A stretch of 64,000 nt of DNA from assembly GCA_023053575.1 (NCBI GenBank), contig JAKZAP010000017.1, forward strand, positions 2,487,501-2,551,500, read 5' to 3'. The DNA comes from Branchinecta lynchi (taxonomy: Eukaryota > Arthropoda > Branchiopoda > Anostraca > Branchinectidae). Position 1 is the first letter of the stretch. Each line of letters begins with the position of its first letter. The position numbers and the translations under genes were made by a program. The notes beneath the pieces were generated by a model. That model worked only from the letters and a program-made list of their open reading frames with translations. It did no database searches and was not told the DNA's origin. Shown here in pieces: positions 33,129 to 45,200 of this stretch.

Positions 33129-34943
33129 AAAAAGGCTACAAAGGGTGAAATTAGCTTAGCGACATCACAACATCCGCACCGGTTCATGATGTAAACAAAC
33201 GATAACTGGAATTCCTGACAGTATTTTTGGCACAACCTCAGTTCTATACGGAAAAGTTGAGATTTGTTCAACTTGATGATGAAAGTGAAACTCCGTTTCA
33301 CGGATTTTCGCAGAATAGTAGACCCACATTCAGCTGAGAAATCCACGCGTTTTGAGCCTTGCATGACCATACTCAAAAGAAACCACCGAGGAAAAGCTAT
33401 TTGGTATTCTAACTGAACATGCATCTCTCGCGACCCTCCCCTCACAAAAAAAAAATGACCATCATCACCAACCACTGTCACGGAGTGAAGCTTGCTTAAC
33501 TTTGAGTCTGTATGATCCGTAAACTTTAGTTTATTATCGATCACTATGGCAAACAATCCAAGGGGAAAGGTAGGCTATGCGAAAATTTTGTTGTTAAGAC
33601 AAACGAAACTTCCATGGCTCATTTTCCATCGGGAAAAAGTGTAATTCATTGATAAAGGCAGCTGGAATTCTGGACCAAGATATTTGTTGTTCTATGAAAT
33701 GAACTCGAAGAAAGGCATATGTGCGGTGCAAGGAAGAACTATTTAAGATACTTCATGGTACAGGGCAAACTATAGGTGAAAAATACGGGAAATCAAATTA
33801 AAAAAAAAAACTGTTTTAAACAGCCGGTTCTGTTTTTTTTCGCCTGTTTAACAGCTGTTTCTGTTTTCAAAGTCATCATTTCTGTTAAAACAGAACAGGA
33901 CCTGTTTTCAAGTTTCTTGTTTTCTTTCTGTTTCTGTTCTTATGGGACCTGTTTCTGCCTGTTCCTGTTTGAATGCAAAAACAGAACAGTGCCCATGCCT
34001 AGCTACAGGGAAAATGGAAAACCGGAACATGTGGTCTTGGGCAACGATTTTTCGCTGAACATTGCATGCACTGCAACATTGCAATGTTCTGCGAAAGAAG
34101 GAGATTAAAAAGATGACATCATCTTATTTTAAATATGCAAAGCACCTGCTCCACTTGTCGAAATTATGTCATAACTATACATAGAGGGACAAATTCAAAA
34201 TTCAAGATGCAAGTGTTACCCTTTTAGATGTTTCGTCATCACTTTCAAAACTCATGGACAACAAGGCCCAACCAGCACACGATGTCGTCCACTGCTTCCT
34301 GACCGAAGATTAAAAATTAAGTGTCTTATTCTGTGTGTATATGTGTGTATATATGTGTTTTGTTTACTTTCTTTATTTTCGTCATTTACTCCGCCTTTTC
34401 AAAATGGCGGGTCATAAGTTTATTACTTACTTACTTACTTTCTTTCAAGGACCCCTCTTGCTTTTCACTGTTTCCACATCCCCAGTAACGACGTACGTGT
34501 TCGACTAGCCTCTGAAATCTTCCTATTTACAAGATCCTTGCGTAGCTTACTGGATTTCTAAACTATACTGATTACTAAAAAGAATACAATTGTACGACTA
34601 CCAGTGGCAACCCTGCCGTGAGTGCAAACGAGTGTTGCGATAGCTTACTTGATTTCTAAACTATACTAGAAAAGACGCCAAAACATGAACTTACATGAAA
34701 ACTTGTATTAAATTTGAAACATATTCCGTCAAAAACGTCAATTCCCGAGGACCACATGTTCCTGTTTTTCATTACCACACGTTCCGGTTTTCCATTCCCA
34801 AGTTCCGCTTTTCCATTTTCCTATAGCAGATTGAAACTGAGCCATCGGTTCCGGTTTTCCAGTTTCATGTTCAGGTTTTCCAAAGCCATCGGTTCCGGTG
34901 GCGGAGGTTCCAGTGTTCCGGTTTTCCAGTGACCCGACATTTC

Positions 34944-35757
34944 TGGGTTGACTTTATGATTTTTTTGTGAATATAAATATTCTTTGAGCCCAAGCTGACT
35001 TTGAAACATTGTTTGAATAAATTTTGTGAATATATTTTTTCTTCTCGACAATACTATGCGTCTGACTTCTACATCTACTGTGGTGCAGCTAGCTACACTA
35101 TCTTTTCTTCGAAGGTGTTCAATTTACTAAAAAAAAAAAAAAAATACACAACACCTCTCAGCAACTACCAAAATCGTGGTTGCACCTGTCAGTGACTAGT
35201 CGACCTACTCACAGATCTTACCCTTCTGGATGCATAAATTGCTGGGAGACGTCTCATATCGAAGGTGGGCTAACCCAAAAATCACATGATTAGCTTAGTT
35301 TTGAGTACTGGGTTTTTACAACTTGGCTTTTGGGTAAGGCCCACAAATGTGTCAAAAGCCAAGAAAGCTTTAGTTTTTCTCCCGAGATTTAGAACCAATA
35401 TTAAGAGTCTCCATGTCAATATTTTGGCGTCGGATAGATAAATCCACCAACACTGATCAGAAGTAATCTCAGAAGTTTTTTCAACAGCTGTGCAGCAGTT
35501 CAAGCAAAACTCTGGTTTGGCTCAAACAGCAATTTTAAATCATATACACTTATCTAGGTTAAATATCGTGGGGCTATTTTCCTGGAGCAGAGAAAAAGAA
35601 GAAATTTTGAATGTTCAGCTCAGCCGTATTTGGCTTTGGTGGTTTCAAGGAGAACGAAAATGAAAATGTTCAAAGGTGAATAACGCATTTTTGGGCCCCC
35701 TCCCGCAAAATTCTTGGAAAGTGAAGGTATTCAATAAAGGAGGCCAGGAGGGAAATA
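34944..35757. other. Intergenic stretch with a short family A trace
   Basis: A family A end (GAGCCCAAGCTGACTTTG) occurs at about 34,987. A poly-A run lies at about 35,130. No exon or further repeat is recognised. Confidence 0.3.
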
Positions 35758-36138
35758 AGGCGTATTCTCGCCGTTCCCCGAGGACTCCACGTGAGGAGTC
35801 CCCGCGTTTTTGTTTGTCCCGGGGACTCACTCCCCGTATTCTAGGGAGTCCACAGGGATGGGGAATGCTCCAATTATCATCACGATCATGAAAAAGGACT
35901 CCCTTTCAGATCGGAGGGGAAACAATTTTTGCTTGTGTTGGTGCAATGTGAAATTAATTAAAAAGAATCAGAACAAACAAAACCGAAAATAAAGTGGATC
36001 CAGACTAATTTTGTCAACTGCAATTTTTGTTTCGAACAAAATCCATTTTAGAAGCATTCCCCGTGGAAAGACTCCCTCTATTCTCGCCGTTCCCTTCCAT
36101 TCCCTGAGGAGTCCTCGGGGAACGGCGAGAATACGCCT
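35758..36138. mobile_element. MITE, 381 bp, with about 30-bp near-perfect terminal inverted repeats
   Basis: The ends read AGGCGTATTCTCGCCGTTCC at the left and its inverse at the right, continuing CCGAGGACTCC. A possible 3-bp target duplication (ATA) is present. The right end stops 7 bp before the predicted HFM1 stop codon on the minus strand, so the element probably lies in the HFM1 3' UTR. Confidence 0.75.
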
Positions 36139-36145
36139 ATAGTCT

Positions 36146-36228
36146 TCATCGTCGTCTGAAACCCTCTGCTCGCTTTCCAGCAACATCACTTTCCCTGTCT
36201 GCATTATTGCGAGTATGGTTTCTGCTGT
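36146..36228 (-). CDS. HFM1: HFM1 last exon, tentative
   Basis: It follows GGACGCTTGGACTTTGCAG. The phase required by exon g gives SRNHTRNNADRESDVAGKRA then EGFRRR and TGA. Another frame (phase 0) runs through into the MITE next to it. The choice is by phase only; the true end of the gene could differ. Confidence 0.45.
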
Positions 36229-39200
36229 CTGCAAAGTCCAAGCGTCCCGCCAACTGGGTGCGACACAGGTGCGACATCGGTGTCGATCCCTTTCGACCAT
36301 CGGATCCATGCTTTCGAAGTTTCAAAATTTTGCCGAAACATTTCAGTTGTCCTTAATTTCCGTTTTCGATCGCCTGGCAGGACTACAGTGTCAGGCGAAC
36401 GGCGAACTGAGCAAAAAAAAGCAAATTTAAGGCAGAACGGTGAACTGACAGGCGAACTGCAACAGGCGATTAAAAACGCAACTATTGCTTGGGCTACTTA
36501 TTGAATGCTGTTTTCTAGCGCATATATATACGATATTTCTATAGATATGTAAGGTAACTGGTTACGGCTATGGACAAAATAATAATAGTCTTTCCGGCCA
36601 GTATGGAGTAACTAGGCCCAGCCCAAACCTGCATTATTCAATCTTGTTTTGATGACGAGTTTACGTATCAAATGGAGTAGTAGCGTTTATAGTTGTCCTT
36701 TAATCCAGTCGGAGAGCTGAATTGAATAAAATAATAAGTCATACGGAAACGTGTCAACAAATGAAAAGAAATCATGTATTTCCTTAATAGTTTACAACTA
36801 GGCGTCAACATAACAAATTAAAATCAATGTACGGGGTTGATTAAAATCAATATAAGTATACAGGGAATAACGATCAAAATGGAAGACTCCGAGGGGTTGC
36901 GTCTGACACCAGATGGCCGCCCTTATAGGTTGTGCGGAAAACAGCCCCCCTCCCTCGCCACACACACAGAAGACTAAACACCACTACCTGGTTCACTCGC
37001 CTGGTGCTGGTATTGGTATTAGCTTTAGTTGAACCAGCCATGACAAAGCGGGCCCCCCCTCCCCCCCAATGGAGGAATAAATACCGATTGTCTAGCTCGC
37101 TCGTCTGGTACTTACGTGTTCGCCTGGTTTCCGCACCAGCTTCGGTTAAACCAGCCACAACATCAACAATCACGGGCCCATCTGGGTTATTTCGTTTCCG
37201 GTGTCCTCCCCCCTCGGTCCGGTTCTTGGCTAGTTCCAGCGTTTGTTGAACATCCTCGACATGTTCTTGGTCACTGTCCAGGTCTTTCAGGAACTCGTTG
37301 CCAATATCAAAGTCGTCGCTGTTCTGCCTGGAGACCGAGAGAACATCGTCAACGTAACGGGAGGTACCATCGACCTGTCTGTTGTCCCAAAATTCAGAAT
37401 CGGGAGCCGATGGGTCGACTCGTAGACTTGGTAGCTAAAAGAAAGAAAATGAAAAATCATTTGACGGTGCAAAACGGAAAAGTCAGCTACATTTTATTAG
37501 AGCTATTATAGCTATGATATAGCTCAAGCTGACTTTTCCGTTTTGCACCGTCAAATATGATTCGCTGTCAGCTTGGTCTGAAGGAATATCTATAATTAAA
37601 AATAAGCGGTATAGGATGATGATGTACAAATCAATATCAAATCTCAAAATACCCAGGGAAAAACTCGACAAAGATATTATTAGAAAACACGAATTTCGGT
37701 TCCAGCCGAAATATCAACTTGGTAGGAGAATGATGACGTGAGATTGAGTTCGCATATCTTTACACTGATATCGAAAATCCGAACACGAGTGAAATAGATA
37801 TACCGAGGTATACCGGATTTCCATTTACACTGAATTCCGTCAGTATCGTAAAACAAAATAAAATGTGAATCGATGTCAAGTGTCTGCTTACTCCAATACC
37901 GACACTCTAAAAGCGTGTACCAGCCTTCCATTCCAGCCTCGTGAAAAGTTACTACGCTGATATTCCTTCAGCCCAAGGTGACTGCGAATCATATTTGAGA
38001 AGTTCGTTTCAAGAGGATCCTTGCCAAGAAAGGCCAAAAGATAGATCTAAGAATATATGGCTGACGTATCCATTTTGCACCGTCATATTACTACGCTGAC
38101 CGTTCCAGCCTTCTCAAAATAGTAACTAATAGTAGCTATTTTCTTACCACGCTCGGGAGCGTAGTAAGCGTGGTAACTACACTGTAAAAAGTTTCTTCGA
38201 ATAATGATTCAATATTTGCTACTGGGATTGATCTTATCTCTATTGGGATAAAATCAATCCGAATTAGGGATAATCTTATCTCAATAAAGACAAGATTAAT
38301 TCCAGTAGCAAATACTGCAAGGTTTTTTTTACAGTGTACGAATCTCTGTGACGTAGTTGGTCTGATTAGCCCGTGTCACGCTATTTTGCTAAAGTAGAAA
38401 AATACGTTCCAGCCTCGACGCCAAAAAGTCAGAATCCGTGACGTCATGTGTAGTAATTGCGGTAAGTAGGGTGGAACACGCTCTAAACGACCTGATCAAG
38501 AATTTATTAGGACTGCTGTATTTCCAACTTTGTCCAGCTTCCGGCCAAAAATCGGTCCGACAGGAAAATTAACTAAAGATACGAATCCATGTAACCGACA
38601 TGCATGTCTCCTTTTTTTTTCTTTTGTCGCCATGCCCTCAAATCGACAGTCACTGCCTGAAAAAGATGACAATTTGACAGTCCCGCGCACTGTAATTTGA
38701 CAATCCCGTCCATTTTGTATTATCAGAATTTTCGGAATAAATGAATTGTAATTATGAATTGTAATTGTAATTAAAATTACTTGTCTCGTCGTAACTAATA
38801 ACCACTTTCCCCACTCGTAAATGTAGGTCTACGGGCTGAACATTTTTAGAACGTGTACACGTTGATGCAATTTAAAGTGCCTGCAGCACACAGCTAGGTC
38901 CGAATAGACTAATGAAAGTCGTTTACTGCACGACCCAATAGTAGTTACTGTGTCTTTCTTAACTTGTCTTACAAGGGATATTTTCTTACCGAGATGCGAC
39001 TGTCATCCTGAAATGTAGGTTTGAAAAGCTTGATGTTCTCTTGGTAGAACTGCATATCCCTCGAAACTTTGGGCGTTCTGACCTGGTTTACTGGGTTTTT
39101 CTTTGACCCCCCTTTCTTCGTGCGAGGAGGGGGTTGAGGGCACTCTTCTTCTTCGGCAACTGGTTTCGGATGCAGCAGCTTGATGCCACTGGATGCCGAG

Positions 39201-42200
39201 CGAGAGTAGAAAGGAGTGAAGCTGGTGGAGACGTCGAGCCCCGCTAGATGGAAACGAGACTCCTGTATCACGATCAGCATTATTCTTCTCATTCATACCC
39301 TGACTAGTATACCCCGGAGAAAAATAACATAACGGACCTGTCTTACCTATAATACTAACGCAACCTACTTCCATAATCACTCCATATATTTCTAAATCCG
39401 GAGACCCCAATTTTGAACCCCTCGAACAAAACCACGCCGATTTTCTCGCTTGCTGTGTTTTGCTACCTTCGATGTGTAACGCTTTCGACGGTTGTCTGCG
39501 TGAAGTTTTCCCTGTTTTCACTCTAAGTTAACGGGTGTCGGAAAAGGTTTAAAACAGCCAAAACCGCGGTTTTGTTGTTGAAAGCACAGCCTAGTATTCA
39601 AATATTATTATGTATATGGCCCCTGGGCTTTTAAATACAGTTATTATTATTATTATTATTTATAAAAAAATTCCAAGTTCAAGAGTACATAGTGCGAGAG
39701 GTCCTTTAAGGAGTAGCGGAAAGACTTAAAAAAGTGACACACACCCAAATATAACGTCCCTACTGTACCTAAATAGCTCGTCTACCACCGCTAACTCTAA
39801 TAACCCCATATTTCGAAAACAGAAAAAAAGATAAAACCACCCCTGATTCCTCGATGTCTGCAGACTGTATTAGAATATATAGACAGATAGATCAGCGTAT
39901 TTCAAAAGCCCAAGCGCCATATGCACAAAATAACAACAAAAATATAACTTAAACGCTCAGACTTCTTCTTAATTCTAAACATTTATCTATATAAACACCA
40001 CTCGAGTAAACAAAGGGGTTTACATTGCCCAATACTTCAGGAAGTGACAAAAGGACACCATTTTAATATATTTTTCTTAAATGAAAAAGGTTCGGGCATC
40101 TACGGAGAAAATTGCCCAAATCTTCTTCCTCCTCCTTACAGAGTGGACAAGCATACCTCCCAACAGGAACCACACCAAAAACCTTCTCCCTGCTCTGGAT
40201 TGGAAGGCAATTTGCCCTTAGTTGGTTAAACTTAAACGGATACATCAGCTATGATGCTTTGTCAGCGATAGTTCGACCCTTCTTGGCAAGGGTCCTGGTC
40301 AGGGTGTCAAACGTCAGGGACAACGTTGGGAAGTCTGATTGCAAGTCAACGAAATATCGCTGCCGAAACACTGTAGCTGACGTATCCGTTTTATCCACTG
40401 AATACATGTTTCCCAGTCAGCTTGGGCTCAAAGAATATTTATCTGTACAAAAATTTTCTCAGCCCACAAGTTTGTCTCGCTTTAAACTTCGCGAGCGTGG
40501 TGGGCGGCGCTACGAGTAAGGCCCGTTTCCGATGCAGGGAAAGCATAGGTCTTGGCGCTACTCTCTAGAGTTATTTTGCTCTGGGTATACCACTAGCTTT
40601 CTATAAAATAGTGTACGTAAGTGAATTTTCCAAGAGTCGGAGTCAATTTACCACTGATTTCCCATCACAATGCACAACTGTCCACAATGATGGAATAATT
40701 AAATAGCAAATAATTGATTCACTGAAGAATTTATTATGGTATTGGAAAGAGGTAAGGATCTAAGGCGGTTTTTTCCTTTAAAGTGCGTTTGCAAACAAGA
40801 CCAAAGGTTTCGACGGGATCCCAAAAAGTCAATATATGATCCAGACAATTGGGTCTAGTCTTCGCCAGACTCCTTGAACAGTATTAATATTAAAATTCAG
40901 CAACAGATAAGGCCAAATAGATAATCATCTGAGAAAACCAAGTTCAGATATGGATTCAGCATGTGTGTTTACCCCTATAAGTCATATCTGTTTCGACGAA
41001 AACTTCCTGCCACTTCTGACAATTTCCGGGTTTCAGCCAAATTCCGGAACTACTTGTCCGGCGAAAAAAGAAAGCTCAAAAACGAATTCAGCGTATCCCC
41101 AATATTGAACATATAATCAACTTCAAATAAAAAGTAACTTATAACAAATCGAACTATATGTCCGGTCGAACTATATGTCCGGTCAATCTATATGTCGCAC
41201 TATATGTCCGGGTAAAAAATGATTTCATACACGGATTCAGCATGTCTTCTTACCCCTAAATCGAACATCTAATCAAATCCAAATAAAACTTTTCCTTTAT
41301 CAAACTTTCCAGTTTTGGCCGGATTCCGGGCAAACTAATTGTCCGGCGAGAAAATGGTTTTCACCATCGTTTCAGCATGTCTTCTTACCCCTAAATCGGA
41401 TATCTAATCAACTACAAATATAACTTCTTTTCCGGTTTTGGCCGGACTCCGGGCGAAGTACTTGCCCGGGTAGAAATTGTTTTCACAAAAGTGTTCAGCA
41501 TGTCTTCTTACCCTAAATCGAACATCTAACGAAATCCGAATAAAACTTTTACTTTTAACAAACTTTCCAGTTTTGAATATTCTTTGAGCCCAAGCTGACT
41601 TTTGTTTGAATAAATTTCCAGTTTTGGCCGGAATCCGGGCGAACTAATTGTCCAGCGAGAAAATGGTTTTCACCATCGTTTTCAGCATGTCTTCTTACCC
41701 CTAAATCGAACATACAATCAACTTCAAATAAAACTTTAACTTTTAACAAACTTTCCGGTTTCGGCCGGATTCCGGGCGAACTACTTGGCGATTGACAAAA
41801 TGGTTTTCACCATCGTGTTCAGCATGACTTCGTAACCCATAATAGACTATCACAGTATATGTTTAAAAATATTTCATTTGCCCCTTAATTTAAACCCCCT
41901 CCCCCACCCCTAAATGTAGGGCTACAGAGCCTATCTACGAACTTGGCCTTACTCTTGACCCAAAGAAACCTCACACCAAGTATCATCAAAATATCTCATT
42001 CCCTTCGAGAGTTACAGTGCGCACAGACGGATAACGGACAGATGGACAACTTTTGCGATGTCATAGGCATCCCGCCATTTACGTTTTGGGATCCCAATAA
42101 TACCATTGATTTTCCCTAAAACCAACGAAGCAACTTTAGTCTCCGAAGGTTGGGTGTCCTTTAATTGTCACAGTTACCAGCGCCACACTTGCCTTTGACA

Positions 42201-45200
42201 ATTAAAGGCCGCACGACCGTACGAGTAGTTGATAAAAAGTTTGTATTTATTTATTATAGTGTTAGTAGGTTAATTTCTCAAGGGGGAGGGGCAAAGCCAC
42301 TTTTACACTGACGCGTAGAGCCTTTCATACTAAGCTACGCAACCTCTGCGTTACGGTTGCGGCGACGCAACGCACAGCTTACGCAGATAAATAAAACGCA
42401 ACGAAAGAATAGAACCAAGCCCTATCCTTACGTTGCGTCAACGCGTTACGCATCAGGTTTTTTAATAAAAAGAAGCTTTTGAAGAGAAACTGACGAATAG
42501 CCTACTAATGTCGAAGAAAAAGCTACTAATGATGTTTAAAACTTACTAATTGATGAAAGAAATGGAAATTTGGCAGAAGAAACCAAAAAGGAAAACGTAA
42601 CGCATCCAGCGTGACATGTTCTCGCGCAGGTGTGAAAGATACGCTACGCAACCTATACGCGACGCAAGATAAACGCATACGCGACGCATCACCTGGACGC
42701 GTCAATATGAAAGCAGTTCAAACCTCTGAACAAACTTAATTCTGGGGGTTTTGTAGTTACTAGCATTCATAAACCGCATACAGTCACGCATTCCAACCAC
42801 TGCTAGCAGTCTCAACGATTGTCACAACATTCCGACCATAGTGGCAAACCACAGCAGTTACCAAAATAGTACCAAACCAAATATTGCTCAAATTTTAAAT
42901 AGCCTTTGACCATTTGTCTATACTTTTAAACGTAACTGTAATACTAACAAATTTTGGCGACAGTACTCATCAATTTTGGTTTGTTACCGTGAAAGTATGT
43001 GGGCAAATAAATTACTACTCTGTTATTATTCAATCACATTCAAACTTACAGAAAACTTGCTAGATACAAGAAGAGGCTGAAATTGTGTATGATTAAGACC
43101 CAATTTTGATTTTGAAGGAAAAGGTGACCAACTTTTATACAAAACAAGACCAAAGGTTTCGATGGGATCCCAAAAATTCAATATCTGATCCAGACAACAG
43201 GGTCTTGTCTTAGCCAGATCCAGTCTTCGCCAGACTCCTTGAACATTTTTACAATTAAAATTCAGAAACAGATTAAGGCAAAATAGCTAATCACCTGAGA
43301 AAACCAAGTTCAGATTTGGATTCAGCATGTGTGTTTACCCCTATCATATCTGTTTTGACGAAAACTTCCTGCCACTTCTGCTAATTTCCCGGTTCCGGCC
43401 GAACTCCAGAACTACTTTGTCCGGCGAAAAAAGAAAGCTCAAACACGAAATCAGGGTATCTTCTTTCCCCAGTAATGAACATCTAATCAACTTCAAATAG
43501 AAATTTAGCTTATAACAAATTTTCCGATTCCAGCCGGATTCCGGTCGAACTATATGTCCAGGTATAATATGATTGTCATACAGGGACTCAGCATCTCTTC
43601 TTACCCCTAAATCGCTTATCTAATCAACTAGAAATAAAACTTTGACTTCCAACAGTTTTCCGGTTTTGGCCGGATTCCGGACGAACTATACCTGTCCGGG
43701 TAGAAACTTGTTTTCACATAAGTGTTCAGCATGTCTTCTTGCCCTAAATCGAACATCTAATCAACTCCAAATAAAACTTTTAATTTTGACAAACTTTCTG
43801 GTTGGGGCAGGATTCCGGTCGAAATACTTGTCCGTCGAGAAAATAGTTTTCACCATCGTCTTCAGCATGTCTTCCTACCTCTAAATCGAACATCTAATCA
43901 ACTTCAAATAAAACTTTTACTTTCAACAAACTTTCCGGTTTGGGCCGGATTCCGGGCGAAATACTTGTCCGTCGAGAAAATAGTTTTCACCATCGTCATC
44001 AGCATGTATTCCTACCCCTATATCGAACATCTAATCAATTTCAAATAAAACTTTTACTTTCAACAAACTTTCCGGTTTGGGCCGGATTCCGGGCGAAATA
44101 CTTGTCCGTCGAGAAAATAATTTTCACCATCGTCTTCAGCATGTCTTCCTACCCCTAAATCGAACATCTAATCAACTTCAAATAAAACTTTTACTTTCAA
44201 CAAACTTTCCGGTTTTGGCCGGATTCCGGGCGAACTACTTGTCCGATGACAAAATGGTTTTCACCATCGTGTTCTGCATGTCTTCTTACCCCATAATCGA
44301 CTATCACATTAGCTGTTTCAAAACATTTTGTTTGTCCCTTAATTTGAATCCCCTCCCCCACCCCTAAATGTGGAGCTACAAAGCCCATCTACGAACTTGA
44401 CTGGTCCGACGACCCAACGAACCCTCACACCAAGTTTCATCAAAATATCTCATTCCCTTCGAGAGTTATCGTGCTTACAGACGGACGGACGGACGGAAGG
44501 ACGGACGGACAGACGGACAACTTTTGCGATGTCATAGGTATCCCTCCACTTACGTTTTGGGATCCCAAAAAGGCTTCGTAGCCCTCCAAACCAACAACCT
44601 GTACCCATTTTTTAGCAAGTGCATAACATAAGTGAAACAACTGTAATTTAGTTGTCGAAACCATGTGTATTTTTTTTTAGTATTTATATGTCGCTGAATG
44701 GACCAGCTGGTTTAGGCATAGTTCTGTTTTATACATTGCATTTCGTAATCCTCAGTTCTGAGGGAAATAGATAAATAAATAAATGCGATTTTACGTGTTC
44801 ACGAATGATTGTGAAGAGTTTCGAAGCCGGGGTATGGTAAAACAACAATAGTTGTGTTTTTGCTGATATCATGGCATCTGTTATACCACGGTAACTGGAT
44901 CTGCAATTAGTCGTTTTTGCAGTTATCGTAGTATCTGATACACGATGCTCTGCAAAAACGACTATTGCCGAAATTGCACTTTTCGAAGTCATCGCAAAAG
45001 AAAAACAGATATCCAGTTTCTTCTTTCTCACCAATCTGACAAAATTTGATGAAAGCGAGATGACTTTTCAGATACCAGGACCAGTTACCCCAGTCGGACC
45101 GTAGTATCTGAATATCTGATACCACGATAACTGGCCAGATACTACGATAACTGCAAAAACGCCTTTTAACCGTGGTATCAGATCCCACGATAACTGCAAA

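Larger units (their letters stand above)
29930..34001. mobile_element. Inner hAT-like element, 4,072 bp, itself carrying insertions
   Basis: It has TAGGCATGGGCACTG at the left and its exact inverse at the right. An exact 8-bp target duplication, GCTACAGG, lies at 29,922-29,929 and 34,002-34,009. The ends run into CTGTTTT/AAAACAG-rich sequence on both sides (29,945-30,125 and 33,808-33,990). It carries a smaller hAT-like MITE (30,525-30,962), MITE E (31,261-31,735) and a family C copy (32,067-33,128). No intact transposase was found. About 33,130-33,780 shows nothing recognisable. Confidence 0.8.
29860..34935. mobile_element. Outer hAT-like element (about 1 kb of its own, 4 kb of insertions)
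   Basis: The termini are GGGTCACTGGAAAACCGGAA and its inverse at 34,914-34,935. An exact 8-bp target duplication, GACATTTC, lies at 29,852-29,859 and 34,936-34,943. Subterminal repeats of AACCGGAAC and ATCGGTTCCGG are on both sides. The inner element at 29,930-34,001 split it. No transposase is seen in its own sequence (29,860-29,929 and 34,002-34,935). Confidence 0.8.
37909..38484. mobile_element. Second copy of the AGCGTG-type MITE, split by two younger insertions
   Basis: The right end GTAGGGTGGAACACGCTCT matches 17,560-17,822 inverted; the left end is AGCGTGTACCAGCC. It contains a family A copy (37,961-38,087) flanked by the 12-bp repeat TTACTACGCTGA, and a Tc1/mariner-like MITE (38,178-38,339). 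Confidence 0.5.

Noticed and set aside
33050..33556. 168-codon minus-strand frame
   Set aside because: It starts in unassigned sequence and runs into the family C tail; no motif, splice site or homologue.
36874..37173. Minus-strand frame through exon g and beyond
   Set aside because: It passes the clear splice donor at 37,116 and continues into intron sequence; only the upstream part is exon.
39003..39521. 172-codon minus-strand frame overlapping HFM1 exon f
   Set aside because: It is in a different frame from the phase-consistent HFM1 exon and runs through the acceptor region.
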